Positions 46,752-59,185 of a stretch of DNA of 64,000 nt are shown here, piece after piece. The position numbers and the translations under genes are program-made. The first letter of the stretch is position 1. The number at the start of each line of letters is the position of its first letter. Source of the stretch: Prostheceraeus crozeri (taxonomy: Eukaryota > Platyhelminthes > Polycladida > Euryleptidae); contig CAJQUW010004740.1 in the NCBI GenBank assembly GCA_907163375.1, positions 139,501 to 203,500 of the forward strand, read 5' to 3'. Under the pieces are notes generated by a model. The model was not told the origin of the DNA. It saw only the letters and a program-made list of their open reading frames with translations, and did no database searches.

Positions 46752-49700
46752 TCATGGACTTCCCGCCTTCTGCTATTGCATATACTTCTTACTCGCATCT
46801 ATTTAATGCATGTTTAACTTGGATTACTTAACTTGGAATACTCATGCCTTTATTCTGACCAGAAAAGCACGTTAATCTTGAAATATGGCAATTGATCATT
46901 TGAGCTCAATTTACAGACTTTGTTCACAAACTGTGGTTTTAAATAACTTTAAATAAAGTGGGCCGAGGGTCGTATCTTGGCCGAAATATTCGCCGATGTA
47001 TAGAGAGTAAGCGCGTACTGCTCAACATAACTGACACATGGAATTCCGGCCATTAATTTCGAAATCGTTGGAAATAGCCCTGATACAAATAGGGATAGCA
47101 TGGCAATACTCATTGACTTTGTTGGCGAAAAATGTAGACGTCAAGGAAACCTTGAAATCTAGTCCAGAGATTGGTTGACTGTGGGGTAATGCACCAAGTA
47201 AAATTATTGTATGTGTTCTGCACCAAGTAAACATGGTCCTCGCACAATGTGATATTGATAAAAAATTCCTTCGAAATGTAATTTAGATGGTAAGAAAGTT
47301 CTTGCCATCATCTTAAACTTTTGTGTCTGTCAAAAATTTAAATGGAAGGCTGCAGAAATAACGTCTTATATTTTGACGGTGGGTTTATTAAAGTCTATGC
47401 CTCCACTTTAGTTCTATTTCACGCTTAAAGACATCCATGGAATCAAAATCGAGTTTCAGGAACATTTAATAAAAAGAACGTTTCGACTGAGAACCGATCT
47501 AAACACATTATGGACCACAAAAAGCCATAGAGTATGATATCATCATTAAGCATTGATTTGACAAGTTTCCGGAATAGAAAATCGATTAAAAAGACTTCCT
47601 TTTCTACTAATTGAAAAAAATATGTCTGGTCCTATATTTCTTGAACTAAACAATAATGTATTGTCGAATTGCATTAGCATTATACTTGAGTAAGAAAGCA
47701 ACTTCGTCTTTAACAAGAAAAGAGACATTATCACGCAATAACATGTCATTCATGTCACGCAATAACATTGGATTCATTGAGATGTTGATCAATAATCTGT
47801 TCGGGTTGATAAAGAGGGAACTAAGAGAAGAAAAGAAAGTTTCATCGTTCATTTCAAAAGGAAAATCAACTTTTGTGATGTTTTGAAAAACGTTTATGTA
47901 GACAACTGTTGATGTTTGTTTAATCACTAATGTAGTCGAGCATTAAATGCAGCCTAAATTATAAATAGATTATTATGAGATGGGTAAAATCCTGGAGAGA
48001 AACCGACTACTTTAATCAACCTTTGATTGAAATAATAAGTGCTTTTCGATTGATCGCCAAGCAGAAAGCGCACTTGACTTCAAATATGAAATATGAATCT
48101 TTAGGTAGAGCTGCTGTGTTGTTCACTTCAGCAGTATCTATAGCGTGAGCATATATCCAGGTCTCGGACGGTTCGGGTCCCCACCCTTTATCAACTCGAG
48201 ACGCACCACACAATGCCTGAATTTGAGGTGTCAAGTTCGTGAGTTTCAATCTCCCGAATGGCAGTGCAACTACCGATAGGCTAGGCCTACTTGCTGCGAA
48301 TCTGAACAGACGAAATTGGCGATGAGCCCCGAGCAAACGGACCTTGTTCGGAAGTTTGTCGCTGGATCTGAGCCTTCTGCCTCTGGACCGTTTACCCAAT
48401 GTGTTGCGAAAGCATCTCAGGTTCGACTTTTCGAAGGCAACGTTGATCCTGAACTTGAAGTCGTTGAGAATAGGTTCTGAGACGAAACCATCTGGTGTTG
48501 CCAAAGTATTATTCTGCACTCATGCAGCACCGCAGCTCTCGAACGCCAGTTTAGTATAATTGGATAGACGGATGAAATATTACGGAGGAATCTCGGAGTA
48601 GAGACTGGAAAACGCATTTCCTTACACACAACTGAACAGATGAAGTACAAAATATTACTACATAACAATAACGATGGACTTATTGCATCATGAACTTGTT
48701 CTAAATTATTTCAATATCACGCACTTTGTTATTTTTAAATAAAATATAAACAGTCATTCAAGTTACTTCATGATCAGCATCTTCACTGTTTCTTAAATGC
48801 ATCACTTTCATGGGAAGTAGGCAGTGGGCCTATATAATCATATTATCTAAACGTGTGTTGGTTCTGTATAATATAAATTCAATATCAGTTATTGCTTAGT
48901 ATTTAGCAGAGTAACACTATTTATTTAGGTTATCAACGGAACTAAATGAAGACATCATTGCAATTCTCAAATTCCATTTAATGGTGAATAATGTTTTCCT
49001 CGAAAAACATTTCATCGAACTTTGGTAATTGTAAATGCTAAATCTATTTATTTGACGACATAATTGATAGGCTCACATTGGTACAATGAAACGCAAGGAC
49101 AGTAAAAATCATTTCTATAAAACCTTAGTTTTGAAAAATACTGTTTAAACATGTTTTTCACCCACCGTGATTGGTACATGTTCAAACATGGAACTTGTGC
49201 CCGTTTTTCCTAAGGAATACAACAGCCGTCAAGATATCGCAAATCGCAATGCATAAAGTTCAGTTCTTTCGGCCGATGTCCGATTTTAACTGTTTAAGAA
49301 GAAGAAATCTTGCATTGCAAAACTCCTTTTCTTTCAACTGCCCCCTGCCTGCTTGTATTTGGATCATGTATCTACTTATATCTACTTTACATATACACAA
49401 AAACCATCATTTCATTCTTTTCATTTTTCATTTATTCACTTTCCTAAGAGATCCTCAAACTGTGGTTATTGTTGATGCCATTGAGGATAAATGGCGCATC
49501 TACGGAGGCATTGTCTTAATGGAAGGGATATTGGTTTTTAAGGCGGAAATGAATGCTTGATAAGATATCATGTTCCAGACTAATATATTCATGCTTATAA
49601 CTATGCATGTCTTATCGTCATCAAAAGTAAACAAATCTCTGCGACTGTGAATAATTAGTGTTGATTTACTTCAACTTACTGACTAAATTAGTCACTTAAT

Positions 49701-49860
49701 CAATATAAGACACATGAACGTATGCAACATTTATCAAGGTGATATGTTTATTACTGATGATTGAGTTTCATGTTGCAGAATCATTTTTGCATAAGTGATT
49801 GATTCTGGACAGCAATTTCTGAAATAAAAAGAGCAGTTTGACCCAGGCTATCCATGGACT
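46752..49860. other. No gene identified with confidence
   Basis: Largely AT-rich. Two open frames stand out. One is a 167-codon minus-strand frame (48,016-48,519) in a GC-richer island. It is rich in Arg and Ser and resembles no family I know; it may be a LINE remnant. The other is a 129-codon plus-strand frame (49,171-49,560). A 14-bp direct repeat, TCACGCAATAACAT, occurs twice near 47,735 and 47,757. Confidence 0.35.
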
Positions 49861-50066
49861 AGGGCTTGATGTAGTCGAGACGGATTAGACCCAAAATGAT
49901 TCCTCTGGTCAAGCTGTAGAGCTGATCTCAGACTTGTAAGCGAACCAGGGGCGCATTGGCTAGGCTAGGGCTTGATATAGTCGAACAGAAGCGGATTAGA
50001 GCTAACATGATTCCTCTGGTCAAGCTGCAGAGCTGATCTCAGACTTGTAAGCGAACCAGGCGGTGC
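49861..50066 (+). repeat. Tandem duplication, period about 106 bp
   Basis: Two adjacent units beginning AGGGCTTGATGTAGTCGA and AGGGCTTGATATAGTCGA share GATTCCTCTGGTCAAGCTG and GAGCTGATCTCAGACTTGTA. They differ by several substitutions and small indels, so the duplication is not very recent. It could be the start of a minisatellite. Confidence 0.75.
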
Positions 50067-51629
50067 ATGATTAAACCCTTTCTTAAGTAGTTTGGACAAT
50101 ATGATATTATCGAAGTTGAAGAAATTGTGATGCAATATTCTTTTGATAGAGTTTTCTGTAGGATTTCACAGCAATCCGAAAACGCTGGTGCTTTTTCTTA
50201 TCATCAAAGTGTTAAAATTCTCTCACCTCACATTTCCCAACATTTACTAGAAGTTCATTGATCAAACTTTGCAATTCCTCAATATTGTGTAGTTCTCAGT
50301 TATGGGCAGAAAAAAGGAGGAAACTTTTGTCAACCTAATTGTTCTACAATTATTAGTTTCAGCTGCCTACAAGAAGTTATTGGCATGTTATTGGTCCAAA
50401 ACATGAGAAAGGTACAAAGCAACTTCTCCTTCTGTGTGTGCATGCATTATTGAAAATACCGCTGATAATTTACTTTCTTGGGATATATTCCTAGATTTTC
50501 AATTCGCCGTTAGATGAATTTTGAATGTATCTCATCTAAAAGTTTGACGGCGACCAACTTTCCCACTATTATTTATTGACTTAATCACTTTGATCAAACT
50601 TCATGTGGCAACGATATGATTCCAAATATTTTCCTGACGCCTTTCGTTACAGGAGTATAATGCGATGATATCTAGCAGAACAAGCAGGTTGCGGCATCAG
50701 TGAAGTCAGAAAATTAATTCAGAACTGTTGCGAATTTCTCAATTCTACTCTCTGAATAAGATTATTCCATTGACAGGTGACGTGAATCTCATGGGAAAAG
50801 TTGTAGACTATGTGATACATTCAGCCAGCGATAACACTTTGCCACAAGCATGCAGCATCTCTCAGTCGAATTTTCCATCTTCAAATGAAAACTTGAGGTC
50901 CGGAAGGATGTGCTTGTATTAATGTTCTGATTTCAAAATGACTGCTACTTGCAGATGAAAGGAAATTAAAATATCAAATCAAAAATGATTTCTTTATAAA
51001 AGGAAATCACTCATGTGCACTCTTATTATGAAAGACAACGACTAATTAGTTTATTCCATTTTTCTCGAAGTTTAATGTTGACAACTGACTTGAAAATAGG
51101 CCTGTACCAAATAATTTCGATTTTGTACAAAATAATTTCCGATTATAAACTTGAAAGTAGTTAACCTAAATGTTTTGATGTCCTATTTGAACTCTACATT
51201 TATGCAGAATGTATACAATTTACCCTATCTAACACTTCACGAAATTGTAGCTTGACTACGTCCTCTCAATATACGGATTTCATAGAAGCACGAAAGTCTG
51301 TTATGTGCAAAAGCGTGAAAATTAAGAGGCAAAGAAAGAATTTTATGCAAATATAATGCATAATATATATCAATACTATCAAATTTATTAATATTCGTTT
51401 CTGTGAATCGTTTATTATCAATAAATCTGTATAAATTTATGTAAAACATCTATTAATAAACAAAACAAAGGCTGGACTGTTTTCGAAACTTTTTTTTCTA
51501 CAAACGCTTTTTTATTCAAATACCTTCTTTGTTCCTTTTAGATTTTTGTACATTTGCCATATCAATTTCTTTTGCTATTGACACATCTCTTAACTCCCTA
51601 TTTAAAGTTGCAGCCATGCCTGGGTAAAT
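50067..51629. other. No gene recognised
   Basis: AT-rich spacer without repeat termini or convincing open frames. Confidence 0.5.
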
Positions 51630-51878
51630 TTGAGATTTGCAATTAGCAGATTAGTGAAAATTTCGGCCAGCATTCATTGAATGTCACTTTAAACACACAA
51701 CTGGCAAATCGCCTAGGTTTGTGCGCCTGCGATAATTAATAAGTGCTGCTTTTTATGAACACATCTATTAATTACCACAGATACACTCATTTAAGCGATT
51801 TACCAGTAGTCTTTTTAAAGTGATATTTAATGAATACCCGTCGAAAAGTTCACTAACTTGCAAATTGCAAATCTTGAA
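51630..51878. mobile_element. Inverted-repeat MITE, about 250 bp
   Basis: Arms of about 85 bp (51,632-51,714 and 51,793-51,876) share AGATTTGCAATT, TTAGTGAA, ATTCATT and AAATCGC blocks in inverted order. Diverged, so old. No coding sequence. Confidence 0.6.
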
Positions 51879-52825
51879 TGTGATGCACTTCTTTGACAAA
51901 ATGTTTTTAAGCAATATTAAGTTAAGTTTTTGAAGCTTTGATGAGAAAGCATTGGGAGCATTGAATTTTTAAGGGCCTTATTGCGTTTAGTTATAATGCA
52001 GTGTGGCTGAATCTGAGTAGCCTACTGAGTGCGTAATAAATGTGAAAATGTCACTATCAGAGTGCTTGAGAATTATTTGCTAATCTTCTTGCTAATCTTT
52101 ACTGAACTTTAAAGCTGATAATCAATTTTATTCTTCAGCCTTATATATATTGCTTCACTTTGCTTCTGCATATAGGCATTAATTAAGGACATGCTCATAA
52201 AAACCATTCGATATGTTGTGTGAATCAAATAGTGTAAGTGATGTCCTTTTCCCAACAATTTGGATCACCATTTCAAAAAACCAGAATATTATTAATTTGT
52301 CTAATGAATGCATGCTCCTGCTTCTATTTGGTGGAGTATCCGTTCACCTTTCTTTGCTATTGGTATTATATCATTATTTGACTGATTCCTAATTCGAAGG
52401 AAACCATTAAATAGTTATGATGGAATGATGAATGATTGGCATTCAAGTCATGAGAGAATTGTACGAAACATGAATTTCGCTCGTTCATTAATACACAGAA
52501 TTAAGTCATGAAGAGCATCAATTAGGTTTCTAGCATTGCACTTCATCAGGAGCTAATGAAAATGATAGCACTTGCTACTTTTAGAGTGCATTTATATGAC
52601 GTGTGTCGTGTCCACCAATGCAAGCAGGCTGGGAAGCTCACGGGCTGGCCCGGACAGATTCATTTGTTTGTAGTGACTTGAACAGAGACAGTGGAAAATG
52701 AAAAGGCTGTAAACTCACGTGAAATTTGAAAATTAAGGATATCTATGATAAGAACAGAATATCTATGACAGCTCCTATCTTCTTGTGTATGGAAATTGTC
52801 CGATTTCTTTTTTGAGGACGAATTA
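51879..52825. other. No gene recognised
   Basis: AT-rich spacer with no recognised element. Confidence 0.5.
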
Positions 52826-53599
52826 CAGAGTTGATCATAAAAACGGACCACCTAAATTGTGTCAAACTTTAGTCGATTAAGCTCTGTCCCAGCATTTCAT
52901 GTATAATCGACCGACAACATCCTTTGTGCATACAAACATTATGTTTGCAATAAGAAGGGCAACAAGCCACGGTACTTCTATTCCTTCCCCCACATTTTTC
53001 AAGTTTTCCAAAGTTAGTCAAGTTAGTCACATTGGGTTTAGAATCTGTGAATCTGTGTGTGTTTACATCTGTGATCATGAACTTAATGTGATTGTTGTCT
53101 ACAGACAAATGACGAGAAGTTGTCTAATTCTGAGGCTCTAAATGTTCTACAAATCAGATAAGAGGAGTTTTACAGACTCAACGCTATGCGACGCTAGTGA
53201 GAACAAGTAGGAGCAAGAGAAGATCGTTGACGATGCAACATTACCGGGTGTCAACAACAGAAATGTGGGGGGTGGCAGGAATAGAAGTACCCAAGCCAGT
53301 GCATGAGAAGTCCACGCAGGAAAAGGAGAACCGGTAGGCGTCGATGATGCGGCTGCAATTCTGGAGCTGGAAATCTTCTTTCCTTAACATTCGTACCTAC
53401 TCTTACCTTATACTTTTATGTTATTCTTTTGTAATCTACATGTACTTGTTCGTGAATATAGGACTGGCTCTACAGAGCCACTGAACAACAAAGAAAATTT
53501 TGTTTCAACCTTCATTTTCAATTCTTTGCCAAAATTGTATCTATAATTGACAAAAGTTCATTAAATGACACAATGATCCACTTTTTGTGATCATCACTG
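52826..53599. mobile_element. Tc1-like non-autonomous element
   Basis: Ends CAGAGTTGATCATAAAAACG and, on the other strand, CAGTGATGATCACAAAAAGT. They are followed by GGACCA/GGATCA and ATTGTGTCA, and flanked by TA on both sides (52,824-52,825 and 53,600-53,601). At 774 bp it is too short for a full Tc1 transposase gene, and the interior frames (for example 52,899-53,141) show no catalytic motif. It is a deleted or degenerate copy. Confidence 0.7.
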
Positions 53600-53924
53600 T
53601 AGTTGTTTCGAAACGTTTAGCGTGCAGAGATAGGGAAGTTTTCAGTCTTTTGAATATTGTATAGTATTTTGATTCGAAAGCAATGAAGCAGTAGATTCTA
53701 TGGTTTGATTACAAGAAAATTCGATAATCGGGCGAATCAAACAATAGTCCACCTACACGAATAATCCCGTCTTTTTCCTCATGATAATCCTAGTATAACA
53801 ATCAGCGGTGGCATCGATTAGGCATAGATCAGGAAAACAGTTTTGTTGAGCTCGAACGTGTATTATGACGTACAAATTTTCGACCGATGCTTTTTCAAGT
53901 ACAGATTTATTGGCAGGCCAGGAA

Positions 53925-54450
53925 ACTGACACTAAATCATTCCGTCTGAATGTTAATCATATTGACAGTGTCAAAAGACAAGTGAATAGCCGGCTAAAGA
54001 TAATAGAGACATGAATGCAGCTGCCAATGAAACTAATCAACAATGAGCGAATCAATAGACTTTACAAGGAAATCAAATCAAATCAAATCGATCACGATGG
54101 GTCACGAAAAGGAGGGGCTTGCAAAAAGACAAGCATCCAGTTGACGTCCCCTTGAGAATGGGTCTGCTGTGACGAACATATGTCGCTCAAGGAGAGATAG
54201 TTTTAGGAGATTTTTGTCTGTCTTTTTGCAAGCTTCTTCTTTTTATGACCTTTCTTAATCCATTTAATTTGATTTGATTTCCTTGTCAAGTCTTTTAATA
54301 CGCTGATTTTTAATTAGTTTCATTGACAGCTCCATTCGTATGTCTATTATCTTAGGATGTCTAAATTTACTCGTCTTTTAACACTCAATCTGAGTAACAC
54401 TACACGGCGGAATGATTTAGCGTCACTGTCCAGTATTTTCTTCATAAAGC
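53925..54450. mobile_element. Foldback element with coding-like arms (D)
   Basis: Arms of roughly 210-220 bp, about 53,930-54,148 and 54,222-54,440, share AAATCATTCCG, GATAATAGA, CAATGAAACTAAT and AAGGAAATCAAATCAAAT in inverted order. Both arms read as a similar Lys/Arg/Ile-rich peptide (for example MKLINNERINRLYKEIKSN in the left arm), so the duplicated piece may once have been protein-coding. The source element is not identified. Confidence 0.55.
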
Positions 54451-55136
54451 TCTAGCTGCAAATACAATTGCATGAAAAATATTTAAATGCATTTCACATG
54501 CAGAAGTGAAGTTTTTTCTCACACTATCTTGCTGTTCTGTAATCATCATTGCGTGGAAACTTCCTAAAACCAATTGCCAGTCTCGTCCGGTTGTCTCTGG
54601 TGGTTTTGGTATCTCTCCGTGTAGGTTGAGTTTGTGTTCTTGCCCACTACCTTACTGTTCTTGCTCTCCAGTTTTCTTTTCTATTTCTCTCATTATTTTA
54701 ATTTACATCTGGTTTCGTTTGCCTCTCCCAGTTCTCTGTTTGTCTTACTTCTTCCTAGTTAGTCTGTTTAGCCTTTTTCGTTTGTCTTCCTCCGTCTAGC
54801 GAGGGCTAGGGGCTCGCCTGTGTGCTTCCCTGAATACTCTACCCTTTTTTTGAGGCGTGTATCTTCAGGGAGTGGACTCGCGTAGCGATCACTGTCCGTC
54901 GGGCCATCCAACCATCGCCGGTTTCCTGGGACTTCGGTCCATTTTGTTCCTTTATTTTTTCTCCATTTATTTTATAGTAGCCCTTCAGGAAGGGTTGCTG
55001 TTTTTTTCTATTTCCTAGTGTTGTTCGTTGGTTCTGGTTGTTCCTCTGCGGATTTCAGTCTGCCTTCCTTACCCTGTTTGGAGCGTGTTTCTTAGCCTGA
55101 TATTTCGTTGGTCACTATTTTGTGTTTCTGTCTGAT

Positions 55137-55900
55137 ATGCCTGAGACGAAGGAGGAAGATCGCCGGGCTTGCTGCCCTTCCTGTAGTAAGGAGGTCCGCC
55201 TTCGCAAGTGCGGCCGCTTTTTCGTTCATGGCCCACTTGACTCTCGTTGTCAAATGTCGGATGAACCTCCCCCTCGTCTTCTACACCTCAGGTAAAAGCC
55301 CCGTTGTATGAGACTGCTAATCCTAGTCAACCCTGTAATAATCCCAATTGTGCAAGCATTTTGACCGATATTCGTTCTGTTAAAGGTCGCATCCTTAGAT
55401 TCGTGCCTCGAGGTGCTCGTGTCCAGTGGGCACTCACATTGAAGGACTGTATGGACCGCATTATACAAGACCCATCAGAGCCTTCTCATTGGCGTCGTCT
55501 CATGTTGGCGCCATCTCTGTGCCTGAAACAGCCTGATAGAGGCGGTCACAGCCGTGGAAAGTCCCTGGCCTCCCTTGTTAATAAACAGTGTTCCGTTTTT
55601 CTGTCATCCTCCGACTTGTTGTCCCTCGCCACTCCTGTTGACTCACATAAGACGGGAAGCAGGAATGCGATGAACAGGGATTCCCGGTTGTCAGCCCTTG
55701 TTTCTAGGAAGCTGGACGACGGTGACGTAAAGGGCGCGGTTCGACTCGTCAGTAGCTCCGACTCCATAGCCCCTTTCAACACCGAGACACTCCAGAAACT
55801 TCGACAGAAACACCCCCTCGACCCACCAACCGGAAGGCGTTCCCCGTTACTGACGTACCTCCTCTTCAAATCGACGCGTGGGAAGTCCGTTCAGCTGTAG
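55137..55900 (+). pseudogene. LINE ORF, N-terminal zinc finger and linker
   Basis: The first ATG at 55,137 opens MPETKEEDRRACCPSCSKEV and continues to FVHGPLDSRC, forming a C-x-x-C ... H ... C finger of the sort that precedes LINE reverse transcriptases and binds nucleic acid. The frame then changes near 55,262 and continues as the linker (LYETANPSQPCNNPNC, later RDSRLSALVSRKLDDGDVKG) to about 55,840. Beyond that point the correct reading is in another frame. The linker's SRKL-D-GDVKGAVRLVSSSD segment is the stretch usually found just before the RT in this family. Confidence 0.7.
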
Positions 55901-57195
55901 ACTCCTTCAAGCCTGGATCCTCCGGCGGCATCTCCGGGCTGCGTCCCCAACACCTCAAGGATGCCCTTTCAGCCAGAGCATGTGACGCTAAAGGTCTTTT
56001 TGAGGCTTCTCTTACTGATATTGTAAATTGTATTCTTGCCGGGAATGTCCCCTCATCTGTTCAACCTGTGTTTTTTGGAGCCGCAGTCACGGCGTTTAAT
56101 AAGAAAGAAGGTGGTGTGCGCCCTATTGCCGTGGGCGAGACTGTTCGACGGTTATATGCCAAATGTGCTACGCGTACTGTAAACAAACATTTTTCAGGCG
56201 TATTTTCACCTAACCAGACTGGTTTTGGTGTGCCGGGTGGTGCTGAAGCCGCTGTTCATGCTTCACGGAGTTTCGTAGAAAAGGCAAACCCCGTTATTGT
56301 TAAGCTTGACTTTTCTAATGCGTTTAACACAATGCGCCGAGACCAGGTTGCTTTTCGCATATCTGAGGAGGCTCCTGAAATTTTGCCCTTTTTTACTTTG
56401 TCATATGAAAATGACTCCATTTTAAGTTTTGGTGACGAAACGTTTTCCTCATCAGAAGGATTTCAGCAAGGCGACCCCTTAGCCGTTTTTGGCTTCTGTT
56501 TAGGCCTTAATAAAGATTTTTACCGTCTGAAATCTCGCTTCCACATTGGCTATATTGATGACGTTACTCTAGGTGACCACTGGTGTACAGTCTTAGCAGA
56601 TTTTTCTGCTTTTAAAGCTGCAACTGAGATGCTGGGCTTGCATTTAAATCCATCCAAATGTGAGATTATTATTTGTGATCCTGATTCCCATGTACGTCAA
56701 GAAATCCTTAGTTCCTTCCGTCATGTATGTCCTGATATTTGTGAGACCCCAAAAGACGAAATGTCAGTTCTTGGTAGCCCTATTGGAAACGTTGCTATGC
56801 GCAGCACTCTCTCCTCCCAGATACAAGTGTTTTCTAATTTTCGGAAACGTTTGAGCATCCTTCACCATCATGATGCATTCTTTTTGTTGAAGAACTGCTT
56901 GGCTGTGCCAAAATTTTTGTACACGTTTAGGACTGCACCGACGTTTTTGGCCCCCGAACTCATTGGTGACATCGACCGTTGTTTGAGAGCGTTCCTCGCC
57001 GACGTGACGAACACCTCCCTCAACGACGCGAGGTGGCGGCAGGCCTGCCTTCCCTGTCGTGATGGCGAACTCGGAATCCCACCACCTTTTATGTGCGTAC
57101 CTCGCCTCCGTCCACGCCTCCACTCCGTTGGCGACCTGCATCCTTGGAGCTACGCCCTTCTCCTATGCCGAGGAAGCGAGTGCCTCTTGGCGTGA
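55841..57195 (+). pseudogene. LINE reverse transcriptase domain
   Basis: Reads SFKPGSSGGISGLRPQHLKD (about 55,900), then FNKKEGGVRPIAVGETVRRL, VKLDFSNAFNTMRRDQVAF (first catalytic Asp), EGFQQGDPLAVFGFCLGLN and the catalytic GYIDDVTLG box (YIDD at 56,551-56,562), then LHLNPSKCEI. All RT blocks are present in one frame from 55,841 to about 57,080. YIDD in place of the usual Y/FADD is seen in this invertebrate group. After GELGI near 57,075 the reading moves to another frame. Confidence 0.85.
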
Positions 57196-58174
57196 ACTCT
57201 CCTTGGCTGAGCCTCCTGCAGCCCGTACTCGCCAGAAGCATTGGACCAAGCCCATCGTCGACCGCCACTTCACCATTCTCCTGGATGACGCCGACCAGGT
57301 TACCACCGCCCGCCTGCATGGTTGTCGTGCTCCGGGTGCTGGGGATTGGCTCAATGCCCTGGCTTCCGGGACTCTCGGGCTTCGACTGTCGGATGAGCAG
57401 TTTTCGACTGCCACCGCTCTACGACTCGGCGCACCTGTTTGTGCTGCTCACACGTGTGTGTGTGGCGCTGAGGTGGAGCGATCGGCACAGCATGCCCTCG
57501 TCTGCAATAAGAAAAGGAGCCGGCACGCCAGACATCTACTTGGCAACGACATCATCCTCCGAGCCCTGAAGACCGCCGAGGTGCCAGTCACCCTTGAACC
57601 TCTTGGCCTCTCCCGAAACGACGGCAAGCGGCCGGATGGAGCGTCCCTCCTCGCCTGGAAAGGCGGGAAACCACTTGTGTGGGACTTTACTTGTGTCCAT
57701 CGCCTCGCCGCCAGTTACATTGATATTTCAAAGCATGAAGGCTCAACAGTAGCGACTTTGGCGGAAGAAAAGAAGAGGAGAAAATACAAAGACTTGATTC
57801 CCCACACCGTGTTCCAACCTGTTGCAATAGAGACCCTCGGTGGCCTCGGCCAAGACACGCTCACCTTCCTGCGTGAGCTTGGCAGCCGCATCACCGCCAT
57901 CAACAGTGACCACCGCTCAACGCTCTTCTTGAGGCAGCGATTTTCAATAGCTGTGCAGAAGGGGAACGCTGCGTGCGTCCGCGAATCCTGTGACGCCGCC
58001 ACTGAACTTTTTACTAATGTATATGTAATTACTTGCTTGTTTGATGGGATATTCAAATGGTCATGCTTTCAAATGTTTATTAATAGATTTATTGCCAGTC
58101 AAAAGAGAAAATATTCTTTATCTCATGTGTTACTTATTATTAATATACTAGTGAGCAGATTACATTCAACATGA
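57059..58174 (+). pseudogene. LINE CCHC knuckle and restriction-like endonuclease
   Basis: Residues from 57,090 on continue the RT thumb (YLASVHASTPLATCILG). A CCHC knuckle (C133, C135, H145, C149 of this frame) is followed by the endonuclease: EPLGLSRNDGKRPDG and then LVWDFTCVHRLAASY. The RPDG Asp and the WDFT Asp sit 16 residues apart, like the PD...D-x-T pair of R2-type endonucleases. The C-terminal ETLGGLGQDTLTFLRELGSR and FLRQRFSIAVQKGNAACVRE blocks match the family ending. The last 50 codons look like fortuitous read-through. Confidence 0.8.
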
Positions 58175-58180
58175 AGCACC

Positions 58181-58742
58181 AGATCGCCAAATATTAGCTA
58201 GCTCAAAATCGGATTATAAATAGAGCATTTCCATTTGTGCCGTGAGCACAGTGGCGGTTTTGGATAATTTTACATTACCTATTAATGATGTACATGTACA
58301 ATTGTACATACATTTAATAGCAATTTCACTTCAAAATTGTAGATCGCCCATTTTTCGATGATCACTGATGTTAACTATGATTAGTCGCTTATTTTTAGAA
58401 CATCTGAATTTCATGAGGGAAATAACCTACACTGTACATCCTGGCAGTGAATAAGATTTGGGTTATCTTCCTTGCTTTTAGCTTGTCATTTACTAGCATA
58501 TGCATATAGATTAAGTTTTGGAAATCGGTCATCACAGCTACTTTTCAGCTACTTTAATAGATTCGGCACAACTGGGTAAATCCAGATTAGATTACACTTT
58601 TTTGTCGCAAGGGGTTTGAGTACTAGAATTTTGAAATTTTGCCCTAAAAATGTCTGTGACATCATAAGAAACTAAATTGGCATAGTGACAACCACAACAA
58701 GTTCATGTGGCCATATATATCAGACTCGAAGAAAAAAATGAA
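58181..58742. other. No gene recognised
   Basis: AT-rich spacer between the LINE and the first GCGTCCCTCAAGTTAC boxes. Confidence 0.5.
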
Positions 58743-58801
58743 GCGTCCCTCAAGTTACACTAGGCGTCCCTCAAGTTACAATTGACGTCCCTCAAGTTAC
58801 A
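58743..58801 (+). repeat. Three 21-bp tandem boxes
   Basis: GCGTCCCTCAAGTTAC starts at 58,743 and 58,764, and ACGTCCCTCAAGTTAC at 58,785, giving a strict 21-bp period, that is, two turns of DNA. The 5-bp spacers vary while the 15-bp core is invariant, which suggests selection on the core as a protein-binding site. Confidence 0.85.
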
Positions 58802-59185
58802 ATGTTCAATTTATTTTGCTCAGGTACCTTATTTTCGTAGAAGCTTAATCAAGATAACATCAACAGTTATTTACATAAAAGGTTGCAGTTCTAGCACTTA
58901 TTTCTGTTTGGACTTTCGAATTTATCTGAGTTATCTGGAGCTAGCATTTTTGGAATTTATGTTTACCTTGAAGGCAGTAATTGCTCTGCTCAGTGTTTCC
59001 TGTGATTTAGTGTTTACTTCTATGTAGAACTGTAGAACTATGATACTCAAATGGGTTCTATCTTTATGAAATGGCCAGCATAAAAATGCAGCTTTATGGG
59101 CACTGCATGATTTGCATTTATTCACAGGCCTATCGCTGCAGGACTACAAGTTTTTTTGATGAAAAATAAAGCAGCGATCCTGTAT

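Larger units (their letters stand above)
54590..58180 (+). mobile_element. LINE with CCHC and restriction-like endonuclease
   Basis: A 3.6-kb GC-richer block on the plus strand with the layout of early-branching non-LTR retrotransposons: pyrimidine-rich 5' leader (to 55,136), N-terminal Cys/His finger, linker, reverse transcriptase, CCHC knuckle and a restriction-like (PD-D/E-x-K type) endonuclease. Such proteins are abundant in molluscs, sponges and other invertebrates. The copy is nearly full length but has three frame changes (near 55,262, 55,840 and 57,080). The 3' end is not sharply defined; the protein-like part ends near 58,010. Confidence 0.8.

Noticed and set aside
48100-48240. GGTTCGGGTCCCC as a SINE B box
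   Set aside because: No A box at the proper distance on the same strand.
54506-54799. 97-codon Leu/Ser-rich frame upstream of the LINE
   Set aside because: It lies in and just before the pyrimidine-rich 5' leader of the LINE and is most likely a by-product of composition.
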